Positions 14,529 through 21,766 of a DNA stretch of 34,623 nt are shown piece after piece; the first letter of the stretch is position 1, and each line of letters opens with the position of its first letter. Below the pieces are notes generated by a model, which ran no database searches, was not told the origin of the DNA, and was given only the letters and a program-made list of their open reading frames with translations. A program made the position numbers and the translations under genes. Source of the DNA: Ideonella sp. MAG2 (GTDB lineage: Bacteria; Pseudomonadota; Gammaproteobacteria; Burkholderiales; Burkholderiaceae_C); the NCBI GenBank assembly GCA_004359425.1, contig PTEU01000001.1:1447878-1482500 (forward strand), read 5' to 3'.

Positions 14529-16211
14529 TCAACGCCTTTTGCCCCTGCCCGCTTCAACAAACTCACGTACAAATTCACGCAGGTCTCGCGTGGGCTCGCG
14601 GGGGCCGACCGCCGCGGTGCGAATGTCGCGCATACGTTGGGCAGGCATTGCCAAGCTGCCCAGGCTCCCGGACAAGGGCATGGTGATGGTGGACTGCTCG
14701 GTATCCAAGGTTACTTTCACGGGTGCATAAGCGATCAAGGGGTTGGCTTTCTCCGCGCTGATCACCACCCCCAGATTGCCCCCAGCCGCGAAAATGCGGT
14801 CGTCCGTATTGATCTCCCACGTCAAGGTGTACCACTTGCCGGGCACCAACTCACGCTTCGTGTCCCACGCTTTGTAGTGGCCCAGGTCTGCCACCGTGCG
14901 AGAGACCACATAGGCGGTGCCCTGGCTGCCATAGTCCACCACACGGGCCTGCAAGCCAGCCGTGGCCTTATCCACCTTGACCCGCAAGCTGATGGTGGCG
15001 GTGCCGGAGAGGCGCACCGATTGGGTCAGCGTATTGCTCAAAAACACCAAGCGGTCAGAGCGGGGTTGGGTCGGATTGGAGACGATGGAGTCTCTGGAAT
15101 AGTCCACTGACTGAGTGAAACTGAGGTAGCGGTCTGCCATGCTGGCAGAGCTGGCCTGGGTGCTCAGCAGGCCCGCCGCCTGACCCAAGGGGGAGGTCAG
15201 TTGAAACGTTTGATCTGCTGTGCCCTCGGGTGGCCACACGGCATCCGTTGACCATGTCTTGTTCTCGCGCTGGATGATGGCCTGCGGCTGTTGCGGCACA
15301 CCGTTGTCCAGGCCTTGCAGGTAGTAGTCAAACCACTGCAACAACGGGGTGGAGTAGGTTGCGCCAAAGTCATAGAAAGGCTCGATATGCTCACCCTGGT
15401 GCAAGAAGAGACGCCGCTCAATACCTAAGCGGCTCAATTCACTCCACCACTCACCGAATTGCCGGGTTTTGACGTTCTCGTCATTCAAGCCATGAACCAC
15501 AAACACGCTGGCCTTGATCTTGGGCGCATTGACGCGGAAGTCGCGCACGCTCCACCATTTGTTGTAGTTGCCGGTGGCATCGTCCGAACTGGCCTGCAGG
15601 GTCGGCGTTAAGTCCTTGCAGAATATGCCATCCCAAGACACGCCAATCATGGCCGAGTGACCTGTGCTCCAGCGTGTGGCGTCAGCCGGTGAGCCATCGG
15701 CATAAAAACCCTTTGCACGCCCACTGGCCCAGTCGATCACGGCCTTGGAGCCTCGCACTTCACGGCGTCCCCCCACGTCGGCGCAGCCTGTTGAAAAATC
15801 TGTTCCCGGCAGAGCCACCGTCGCCACGGCATAGCCGTAAGGCACAAAAAAATCGGTCTCCCACACCTCACGCGTCTGCTGGTCAAAATACGGTGAGGCA
15901 TGGATGATCAAGGGGACTTTGGCTCCTGGGGCCGTGTTGGGCCGGGTCAGCTCAACCCGGATGCGGTCTGAGGTGCCATCCTGATCATCGTCGCGGCTGG
16001 TCTCTACAAACACCACCTCGGTGATGGCCTGCGCGCGGTTGAAATAGGGCACGGTCTGATGGCCCACCACCCACGGGCGAGTCTCTGCAGCACCCGCCGC
16101 CAAAGCCCCCGTGCCCGAAGCCATGAGATAGACGCAGGCAGCGGTTGCGGCAAGCGGTGAACAGGCGCGCGCGCTGCGGGGTGCCCAAGGCGATGATGGG
16201 ATTGAAATCAT
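14529..16211 (-). CDS. secreted CocE/NonD or X-Pro dipeptidyl-peptidase-like (S15) hydrolase
   Basis: This 560-residue exported alpha/beta hydrolase has a long signal peptide (about 1-42), an S15-type catalytic domain and a C-terminal beta-sandwich typical of PepX/CocE. The candidate triad is Ser192 in GVSWDG, Asp244 in HGLNDENVK and His275 in HQGEHIEP. Related secreted X-Pro dipeptidyl-peptidases have about 55-60 more residues between the serine motif and the TGNYNKWW block, including an SSWYDY segment. Here the serine motif runs directly into FCKDLTPTL near base 15625, suggesting an in-frame internal deletion. It lies between imuA and imuB on the same strand, with no known link to mutagenesis. 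ATG 16211 is chosen because the signal peptide follows. Confidence 0.8.
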   Translation of the reverse strand: MISIPSSPWAPRSARACSPLAATAACVYLMASGTGALAAGAAETRPWVVGHQTVPYFNRAQAITEVVFVETSRDDDQDGTSDRIRVELTRPNTAPGAKVPLIIHASPYFDQQTREVWETDFFVPYGYAVATVALPGTDFSTGCADVGGRREVRGSKAVIDWASGRAKGFYADGSPADATRWSTGHSAMIGVSWDGIFCKDLTPTLQASSDDATGNYNKWWSVRDFRVNAPKIKASVFVVHGLNDENVKTRQFGEWWSELSRLGIERRLFLHQGEHIEPFYDFGATYSTPLLQWFDYYLQGLDNGVPQQPQAIIQRENKTWSTDAVWPPEGTADQTFQLTSPLGQAAGLLSTQASSASMADRYLSFTQSVDYSRDSIVSNPTQPRSDRLVFLSNTLTQSVRLSGTATISLRVKVDKATAGLQARVVDYGSQGTAYVVSRTVADLGHYKAWDTKRELVPGKWYTLTWEINTDDRIFAAGGNLGVVISAEKANPLIAYAPVKVTLDTEQSTITMPLSGSLGSLAMPAQRMRDIRTAAVGPREPTRDLREFVREFVEAGRGKRR

Positions 16212-16337
16212 GGGGTGGCCTTTCGTGAACGATTGAGCATGGTTGGTGAGGCTGACTATAGGAGGCCACAGCAAGGGCGAGATGCATCCGCCCCTAACTC
16301 GCTCTAGGGGGACCGGCAGCACAGGCAGCCAATGGCT

Positions 16338-17177
16338 TCACGCCGTATGAGCCTGCGGTGGCAGCCCTACCTCGGTGGCGGTGTGCGGTGGCTTGACGCG
16401 GCCTGGCGGCGTGGTGAGGGCGTCTTCCGCCCATGCCTGGGCCACCGCTTGGCCACGCGCCGACAGGGCTGGCATCAGGGCCAGCCGCAGTGGGCGCGAC
16501 CAGACCATGCCTTGGCACTTCACCCCCGTGATCAACAGCACATCCGGCCCGGCGGGCTGCAAGCGCAGGCGCAAAGGAGCCGGGCTGGCTTGCGTGGCGT
16601 CTGAGTCGGGCCGCAACAAAAAGACCGGCCCTGCTTGTGCCTGGGCCGCCAGTTGCAAACGGCGCAAAGCCTCTGGGGGCACGTGAGCCGGCAACCAGGC
16701 CAACACAGCCCCTGCTTGGCCGCTGCGCAAGGCTTGCTCCAACACCCAACATAGATTGGCCCAGGGTGCACGCGCAGCCGCCTTGCGCACCGGGCGCGGG
16801 GGCTCGGCCAAGTCGGGCCGCACCACCACGCAGCGCTCGGGGGCACAGCCCATCTGCCACAAGCCTGCCGCCGACAAAAGCGCTGGAGGATGCACCCACA
16901 ACAGGGCTCGACCTTGCCTGCTCAAGCGTGCCAACAGCGGGGCCAGCAGACGCAGCTCGCCCAAACCAGGCGTCGGCAACAGCAGCTCCGTCAAGGCCCG
17001 ACTGGGCCAGCCCCCACCGGGCAGGCCCGCATCCAAGGCAGGCCACCCCGTGGGCCAGGCATCACCCACCGACCGGCCATTGCTCAGGCGCGAGCGAGCA
17101 CGCCATACCAAGGGGTGTAAGTCGCCCTCAAACGCGCGAGAAGCGTGGGCGGCAGGCGGAGAAGAAGGCGTGTTCAT
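16338..17177 (-). CDS. imuA: ImuA, SOS mutasome RecA-like protein
   Basis: The 279-residue protein matches ImuA (SulA/RecA-like). It has an N-terminal WPTGWPALDAGLPGGGWPSRALTELLL block and a GELRLLAPLLARLSRQGRALLWVHPP core. Further on are CWVLEQALRSGQAGAVLAW, LRRLQLAAQA and an ASPAPLRLRL segment before a variable tail. It appears complete. With ImuB and DnaE2 it makes the damage-induced mutagenic polymerase complex. The ATG at 17177 lies only four bases from a LexA box that contains the likely -10 element, so the transcript probably has almost no leader. imuB is not directly downstream: a peptidase gene intervenes. Confidence 0.9.
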   Translation of the reverse strand: MNTPSSPPAAHASRAFEGDLHPLVWRARSRLSNGRSVGDAWPTGWPALDAGLPGGGWPSRALTELLLPTPGLGELRLLAPLLARLSRQGRALLWVHPPALLSAAGLWQMGCAPERCVVVRPDLAEPPRPVRKAAARAPWANLCWVLEQALRSGQAGAVLAWLPAHVPPEALRRLQLAAQAQAGPVFLLRPDSDATQASPAPLRLRLQPAGPDVLLITGVKCQGMVWSRPLRLALMPALSARGQAVAQAWAEDALTTPPGRVKPPHTATEVGLPPQAHTA

Positions 17178-17181
17178 GATG

Positions 17182-17197
17182 CTGTATGTTTATACAG
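17182..17197. promoter_or_regulatory. LexA (SOS) box of imuA, possibly bidirectional
   Basis: CTGTATGTTTATACAG matches CTGT-N8-ACAG. It sits four bases from the imuA ATG (minus strand), and four bases from an ATG on the plus strand at 17202. AT-rich -10-like hexamers are present in both directions (TATAAA minus, TATACA plus), so LexA could control both. Confidence 0.93.
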
Positions 17198-17201
17198 TAT
17201 C

Positions 17202-17285
17202 ATGCCGCTTCTCGATGCCTTGATCAAGAAGTGTTGGCCTTTGGGCCAGCACCACGCATCATCGCCAGGGTCGGCTTGCCACTGA
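17202..17285 (+). CDS. 27-codon ORF divergent from imuA, next to LexA box
   Basis: The ORF begins MPLLDALIKKCWPLG and ends in SACH before TGA at 17283. It starts four bases after the LexA box, mirroring imuA, and its end overlaps the stem of a perfect terminator. There is no Shine-Dalgarno sequence, so it would need leaderless translation. It could be a tiny SOS-induced protein, the 5' remnant of a deleted gene, or chance coding within a small RNA. I do not recognise the sequence. Confidence 0.3.
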   Translation: MPLLDALIKKCWPLGQHHASSPGSACH

Positions 17286-17300
17286 CCCTGGCTTTTTTTT
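17264..17300 (+). terminator. orphan Rho-independent terminator
   Basis: GCCAGGGTC (17264-17272) and GACCCTGGC (17284-17292) form a perfect 9-bp stem with an 11-base loop, directly followed by eight T residues. It acts only on the plus strand. The sole plus-strand transcript that could use it starts at the LexA box about 60-90 bases upstream; all neighbouring genes are on the minus strand. Confidence 0.9.
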
Positions 17301-17320
17301 GAGTGGCTGGCGGCGACCTC

Positions 17321-18655
17321 TCACTGCCGCGACTGCCAGCGCCACACATCCAACTCGGACACCGCCGAGGCCTGGTTCCCCCAAGACTGGCGGACGAAGC
17401 TGAGCACAGCGGCCATGTCGGCGTCCGACAGGCTGAGTGGCGGCATGCCATAGGGCTGGGGGTGCGCCGCCGTGACGGGGCCGAAGCCGCCCTGGCGTAC
17501 CTTGAGCATCAGGCCCGCTGCACTGGGTTGCAACACAGTCGGGTTGCCCGCCAGCGGAGGATAGGCCCAGACCCCATCGCGCCCCGAGCCCGGCGTGTTT
17601 TGCACGGTGGCCCCCTGCCCTTGGGCTCCATGGCAGTCGGCGCAATGGGTGGTGTAAAGCCCCTGCCCCACCCGCATCAACTCGGCAGAGGCCGGGTTTC
17701 GGGTGGTTGAGGCTTTGTCGACCTGGGGCAGGTTTTGTAAAAAAAGGGCCACCGCCATCAGATCCTCGTCACGCCAGTGTTGGGTGCTGTGCTGCACCAC
17801 CTCGGCCATGGGGCCGCTGACGCTGCCATGCGAGTTCTGCCCCGTCTTGAGCAGCTCTGCCATGGCCTGGGCCGCTGCCGCCTCCGGGCCTAGCGCCAGC
17901 GCTGGGGCCCACCAGGGCTCACCCGGCATGGTGCTGCCACTGAGCGCAGCCTGGGCACCCCCGGCAGGCCCACCCAGTACCGTGCGTGGCGTGTGGCATG
18001 CCCCGCAATGGCCCAGCCCCTGCACCAGATAGGCCCCGCGTTGCACGCTTGCCGCAGCGGGTGGTGCGGGGGTGCTCGCAGCCTCTTCGTTCGGTGAGAA
18101 ATACAAAACCCGCCACAGCGCTTGCGCCCACGGCGTGCCATAGGGAAAGCGCAGGCGGTGGGCCGGGGTAGCTTGCCGTACTGGGGCAAGGCTGCTCAGA
18201 TAGGCCCAGAGCGCATCGCTGTCTTCCCGCCGAACATGGGTGAAGGCCGTGAAGGGAAACGCCGGCAGCAACAAGCGGCCATCACGGCTGCGGCCGTGGT
18301 GCAGGGCTTGCCAAAAGTCGTCCGCATTCCAGGCCCCCAGGCCGGTTTCGACATCCGGCGTTAGATTGCCCGCAAACACCTCACCAAAGGGGGTCTCAAT
18401 CGGGCGTCCCCCAGCCCAGGGAAGGCCCCCGCGTGCCGTGTGACAGGCCGCACAATTGCCCAAGCGGGCCAAGTAAGCGCCCCGGGCGATCTGGGCCGCA
18501 TCGGCCACTGGGTCGGTGCTGACCGTGCCACGCCTGCCCTCGCTCGCGGGGGGCATCAGCTCACGCGCCATCAAGCCCAGCAGCCCCAGCCCCACCGCCA
18601 GCAAGGCCAGAGCGACCCCCCAGACCCAAGGCCGAGCCGAAGCGCTGCCACTCAT
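17321..18655 (-). CDS. membrane-anchored triheme cytochrome c
   Basis: The 444-residue protein has one N-terminal membrane helix (about 10-30) and three c-type haem sites: CAACH (68-72), CGACH (217-221) and CADCH (338-342). Each domain has a plausible distal Met region. The layout (about 440 residues, three haem domains) is that of the cytochrome subunits of membrane alcohol, gluconate or IorAB-type aldehyde dehydrogenases. Those subunits pass electrons from a periplasmic dehydrogenase to quinone or oxidase. No dehydrogenase gene is nearby, so the donor is unknown. The ATG at 18655 overlaps the stop of the preceding gene as ATGA. A longer frame upstream is antisense-like and rejected. Confidence 0.88.
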   Translation of the reverse strand: MSGSASARPWVWGVALALLAVGLGLLGLMARELMPPASEGRRGTVSTDPVADAAQIARGAYLARLGNCAACHTARGGLPWAGGRPIETPFGEVFAGNLTPDVETGLGAWNADDFWQALHHGRSRDGRLLLPAFPFTAFTHVRREDSDALWAYLSSLAPVRQATPAHRLRFPYGTPWAQALWRVLYFSPNEEAASTPAPPAAASVQRGAYLVQGLGHCGACHTPRTVLGGPAGGAQAALSGSTMPGEPWWAPALALGPEAAAAQAMAELLKTGQNSHGSVSGPMAEVVQHSTQHWRDEDLMAVALFLQNLPQVDKASTTRNPASAELMRVGQGLYTTHCADCHGAQGQGATVQNTPGSGRDGVWAYPPLAGNPTVLQPSAAGLMLKVRQGGFGPVTAAHPQPYGMPPLSLSDADMAAVLSFVRQSWGNQASAVSELDVWRWQSRQ

Positions 18656-19410
18656 GGCTGCAAGCTGCCGCAGGGCAGCGGCAGGGCTTGGGTGGACGCA
18701 GGTGCAGGTGAGGCAAGGCTGGGTGGCGTTTGCGTGGCCAGCCAGGCGGCCACAGCAGCAACCTCCTCCGTGCTGAGCTGGCGCGCAATCTGGGCCATGC
18801 AATCCGGTGCCCGCGCCTGGCGCATGCCCGTGCGCCACGCCCCCAACTGAGCCACCAGATAGTCTTGAGGCAAGGCCAAAAGCCCAGGTGCCGCCGGGAG
18901 CATGCCCATCAGCGCTGTGCCATGGCAGTCCATGCAGGCGGGCAGTTGGCGCGCGGGGTCTCCTTGACGGGCCAGGCGCTGGCCCAAGGCCAGGGCTTGT
19001 GGGGTGGCGGCGCGCTGCACCACGGCTTGGTAGGGAATGTGCAAGCTGGCGAAGTGGCGGGCCAAGCTGCGCAGGTGCTCGTCACTCAAGGGGGCCAACA
19101 GGCGCGACATGCCCTCATGCGGGCGACGCCCGTCTCGAAACGCCTGCAACTGCTGCCACAAATACGCCTCGGGCTTGCCTGCAATACGGGGGATGTAGCC
19201 TTCGGGCGAGGCTCGCCCTTGCTCGCCATGGCAGCCGGTGCAGGCCTGGGCACGCTGAGCCCAGGTATCGGGCACTTGCAGCGGTGCGGCTGTAGGTGCG
19301 GCCGCCGCAAAACCACCCAACCACCCCAGCAGCAAGGCCACCCCCACCCGGCGCAGAGAAGCCCCTGCAGGCCACAGCGCCGCGCCCGCACGTGGCCACG
19401 CTGCCCGCAT
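18652..19410 (-). CDS. diheme cytochrome c (c4-like)
   Basis: The 252-residue product has a hydrophobic leader (about 20-38) and two haem motifs, CTGCH (57-61) and CMDCH (159-163). They lie in two similar domains, as in periplasmic cytochrome c4 and related electron carriers. The blocks YIPRIAGKPEAYLWQQLQAFRDG and LLALPQDYLVAQLGAWRTG are typical of this group. The start ATG lies one base after the trpS stop and its own stop overlaps the next cytochrome gene. The three genes are thus translationally coupled, and the two cytochromes probably work as an electron-transfer pair in the periplasm. Confidence 0.87.
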   Translation of the reverse strand: MRAAWPRAGAALWPAGASLRRVGVALLLGWLGGFAAAAPTAAPLQVPDTWAQRAQACTGCHGEQGRASPEGYIPRIAGKPEAYLWQQLQAFRDGRRPHEGMSRLLAPLSDEHLRSLARHFASLHIPYQAVVQRAATPQALALGQRLARQGDPARQLPACMDCHGTALMGMLPAAPGLLALPQDYLVAQLGAWRTGMRQARAPDCMAQIARQLSTEEVAAVAAWLATQTPPSLASPAPASTQALPLPCGSLQP

Positions 19411-19411
19411 C

Positions 19412-20803
19412 TCAGGCGTCTTGGCTGGCCAACACCAGGGCCGACAGGGCCGCTTGAACCTCCGCCTCCGGCACCCCCTCGCCCCGCTGCACGGGCGCGC
19501 CTGCCAGCGCAGTGGCCCCTTCGGTCTTGAGCCGCTTGACCCATTCACCGGCCTCGCGCCCCCCCGCAAAGCCCTGGCTTTGCAGCAGCACTCGGCCATC
19601 ATGCGCGCTGAGCTTGAAGTAGAACTGGCCGTCGGCCTCCCGATATTGCTTGAACACCGGCAGTTGCGCCTTGGCCTTGGCCACTGGAGCGGCCGCTGGG
19701 GTCAGCGGCTGGAAGCGCCGCAGGCCCACCGCGTGGCGCAACTCCGCCAAGAACGGTGCGGCGATGGCGCGCGCCTTGGCTGCACCTTTTTGCAGAACCG
19801 CTTCAATCTCTTCAGGGTGCGCCATCAGCGCGTCATAGCGCTCGCGCATCGGCCCAATCTGGCCATTGATCTGCTCGAACAGCTTTTGCTTGGCCTCGCC
19901 CCAGGCTAAGCCGCCACGCAGCTCCGCGCGGAAGGTGGCGCGTTGCTCAGGCGTGGCAAAGGCGTCAAACAGCGTCACCAAGTGGGCGCTGTCTGGGTCT
20001 TTGGGCTCGCCGGGCAGCTTCGAATCGGTCACCACCCTCGCGATGGCCTCGCGCAGCGCCTTCTCACCGCCTTCAAACAGCGGGATGACGTTGTCGTAAC
20101 TCTTGCTCATCTTGCGGCCATCCAGCCCCGGCAGCAGCTCCATGTCTTCATCGATCTGGGCTTCGGGCAGCACGAAAAAGTCTCTGCCGTGATCCGGCGA
20201 TGGGCCGCCCCGAGCCGGATCGCTCCCCTCGGGGGTCGGGCCAGGCGCAGCCTGGGCCTTGGGGCGCGATCCAAAGAGGTGGTTGAAGCGCTGGGCCACG
20301 TCTCGGGTCATCTCGATGTGTTGGGCCTGGTCCTTGCCCACCGGCACGATGTGGGCGTTGAACATCAAAATGTCCGCCGCCATCAAGATGGGGTAGCTGT
20401 AGAGGCCCATGGTGATGCCTGCGTCGGGGTCTTCACCCGCCGCCACATTGGTGTCCACCGCGCCCTTGTAGGCATGCGCCCGGTTCATCTGGCCTTTGGA
20501 GGTGACGCAAGTCAGCAGCCAGGTCAGCTCGGGGATCTCAGGGATGTCGCTCTGGCGATAGAACACCGCGCGCTCGGTGTCCAGACCGGCCGCAATCCAG
20601 GTGGCGGCAATCTGCAGACGCGAGGCTTCGATGCGGGCCGGCTCATCGCACTTGATCAGTGCGTGGTAGTCGGCCATGAAGAAAAAGCTCTCCACATCCG
20701 GCTGGCGGCTGGCGGCAATCGCAGGCCGCAAAGCCCCCACATAGTTGCCCAGGTGGAGGGTGCCGGTGGTGGTGATGCCGGTGAGAACGCGTTGAATAGC
20801 CAT
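19412..20803 (-). CDS. trpS: tryptophanyl-tRNA synthetase
   Basis: This class I synthetase charges tRNA-Trp. The HIGH-like motif is TLHLGNYVG (about 15-23) and KMSKS is at 231-235, within LPGLDGRKMSKSYDN. The 463-residue length exceeds the usual 330-400 for two reasons. A C-terminal extension of about 95 residues carries a repeated small domain (FKQYREADGQFYFKLSAHDGR), which other Comamonadaceae also have. In addition, residues about 179-208 form a Pro/Gly/Asp-rich insertion just before the FVLPEAQID block. The ATG at 20803 begins the standard MAIQRVLTGITTTG sequence; upstream in-frame codons are rejected. It leads an operon with two cytochrome c genes. Confidence 0.93.
   Translation of the reverse strand: MAIQRVLTGITTTGTLHLGNYVGALRPAIAASRQPDVESFFFMADYHALIKCDEPARIEASRLQIAATWIAAGLDTERAVFYRQSDIPEIPELTWLLTCVTSKGQMNRAHAYKGAVDTNVAAGEDPDAGITMGLYSYPILMAADILMFNAHIVPVGKDQAQHIEMTRDVAQRFNHLFGSRPKAQAAPGPTPEGSDPARGGPSPDHGRDFFVLPEAQIDEDMELLPGLDGRKMSKSYDNVIPLFEGGEKALREAIARVVTDSKLPGEPKDPDSAHLVTLFDAFATPEQRATFRAELRGGLAWGEAKQKLFEQINGQIGPMRERYDALMAHPEEIEAVLQKGAAKARAIAAPFLAELRHAVGLRRFQPLTPAAAPVAKAKAQLPVFKQYREADGQFYFKLSAHDGRVLLQSQGFAGGREAGEWVKRLKTEGATALAGAPVQRGEGVPEAEVQAALSALVLASQDA
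20180..20269 (-). repeat. palindromic element inserted in frame in trpS
   Basis: The 90 or so bases encode about 30 low-complexity residues not found in ordinary TrpS. They carry overlapping inverted repeats: ATCCGGC/GCCGGAT (20192-20198 and 20214-20220), CCCCGAG/CTCGGGG (20208-20214 and 20228-20234) and CCAGG/CCTGG (20241-20245 and 20251-20255). The composition resembles GC-rich palindromic repeats scattered in Comamonadaceae genomes. Inference: a repeat element inserted in frame in a surface loop. Confidence 0.55.
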
Positions 20804-20919
20804 GGGGTGCGAATTCTTGGGTGGGGTCAGAGCGCTAGGGAAGCTCTGCATCAATCGGGGCGAGGCCGGATAGTGCGGAGCTTGCCTCAATTGTCGCCCA
20901 GCGCGCTCCCCTCCTGCGC
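20804..20919. other. trpS leader region
   Basis: These 116 bases lie between the start of trpS and the stop of the DUF2087 gene, both on the minus strand. No T-box, leader peptide with Trp codons or convincing promoter was seen. Confidence 0.4.
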
Positions 20920-21564
20920 TCAACGCCTCGCGCGCAGCGCCTGCAACACCGCCCGAATCTCATCGCTGGGCCGCTGCGGCTCCTTCCAGTAGGCCGAGCA
21001 ATCCGACTTGCGGGCCAACAAGCCCATCTCCACCAACTCGCGCCGGGGGGTCACATGGTCGCCATAGGTGGTCCAGGCCTTGAGGATGTCGTTGACCTCG
21101 CGCTCGGTGTAGGTGCGGCCGCTGTCAAAGCGCAGCCACAAGCCCCACATGGCAATGCGCTGCACGCTGAACTTGTGTGGCCAACGCGCCAGGCGGCCCA
21201 ACTCGTCGAACTGCGTCAGCGCTTTGGCCGCACCGGCAGACAAGGGCTGGGTGCCGGGCTCCACGGCTGCGGGCGCAGGCGCGTACGCAGAAGCTTTAGG
21301 TGCGGCACTGGCTTTGGGCAGCGCCACAGGGGCGGGTTGCGCCTTCAAGGCCTGGTAGTTGCGGTGGCCCGCTGCACGCGCCAGCATGTTCAGCAAGGCC
21401 AAGTGGCTGGGCACCACTTGGTTGGCCGTGGCACCCTGGGCTTCAGCATAGGTGGCCAATTGGCTGCGCAGTGCTTTGGCCAAGGCTGAGGCATCGGCCG
21501 TTTGCAAAGCGACCGTTTGGCGGCTGCGGGCAGAGGAGGAGGAAGATTCAGAAGAAGTCGCCAT
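20920..21564 (-). CDS. DUF2087 domain protein
   Basis: The 214-residue protein has a Ser-rich start and an N-terminal helical part with SHLALLNMLARAAGHRNYQALKA, resembling the small domain in glyoxalase-superfamily-like proteins. A Pro/Ala linker (about 75-105) follows, then a C-terminal DUF2087 domain with GRTYTEREVNDIL and the TPRRELVEMGLLARKSDCSAYW helix. DUF2087 has the look of a small winged-helix domain and often accompanies regulators; DNA or nucleic-acid binding is possible but unproven. A GGAG motif lies about 12 bases before the ATG. A possible structured leader lies just upstream. Confidence 0.8.
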   Translation of the reverse strand: MATSSESSSSSARSRQTVALQTADASALAKALRSQLATYAEAQGATANQVVPSHLALLNMLARAAGHRNYQALKAQPAPVALPKASAAPKASAYAPAPAAVEPGTQPLSAGAAKALTQFDELGRLARWPHKFSVQRIAMWGLWLRFDSGRTYTEREVNDILKAWTTYGDHVTPRRELVEMGLLARKSDCSAYWKEPQRPSDEIRAVLQALRARR

Positions 21565-21579
21565 GACATCACACTCCGG

Positions 21580-21651
21580 GCGCGAAACGCGGGGGGCCGA
21601 TGACGAACATCGGTCAGGCTGGGATCGCCGACTTGCAGCCGCGTTTCACGC
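21580..21651 (-). ncRNA. candidate structured leader (three-way junction) upstream of DUF2087 gene
   Basis: Outer arms 21580-21592 and 21639-21651 are complementary at 12 of 13 positions. Inside are CCGATG/CATCGG (21597-21602 and 21608-21613) with a 5-base loop, and GGCTG/CAGCC (21617-21621 and 21636-21640). The last of these competes with the outer stem for one or two pairs. Together they could fold as a closed three-way junction ending 15 bases before the ATG on the minus strand. It may be a regulatory leader, or the arms may be paired DNA operators, since each arm is itself nearly palindromic. Confidence 0.4.
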
Positions 21652-21766
21652 TCTGGGAAGAGGGATGAAAGAAGCGGATGAATCTCTTGAAGAAACTGGG
21701 GCAGGTTTAGCTCGTGAACCGAAGGTCACGCGGCGATGCCTGGGTGAACTGCCGACCGGGGCCGCA

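Noticed and set aside
16294..17046. 250-codon minus-strand frame overlapping imuA
   Set aside because: Same strand but another frame of a well-matched ImuA; low-complexity Gly/Ala/Arg content.
19943..20992. 349-codon plus-strand frame across trpS and the DUF2087 gene
   Set aside because: Spans the antisense of two unrelated genes; its composition is that of a GC-rich shadow frame.
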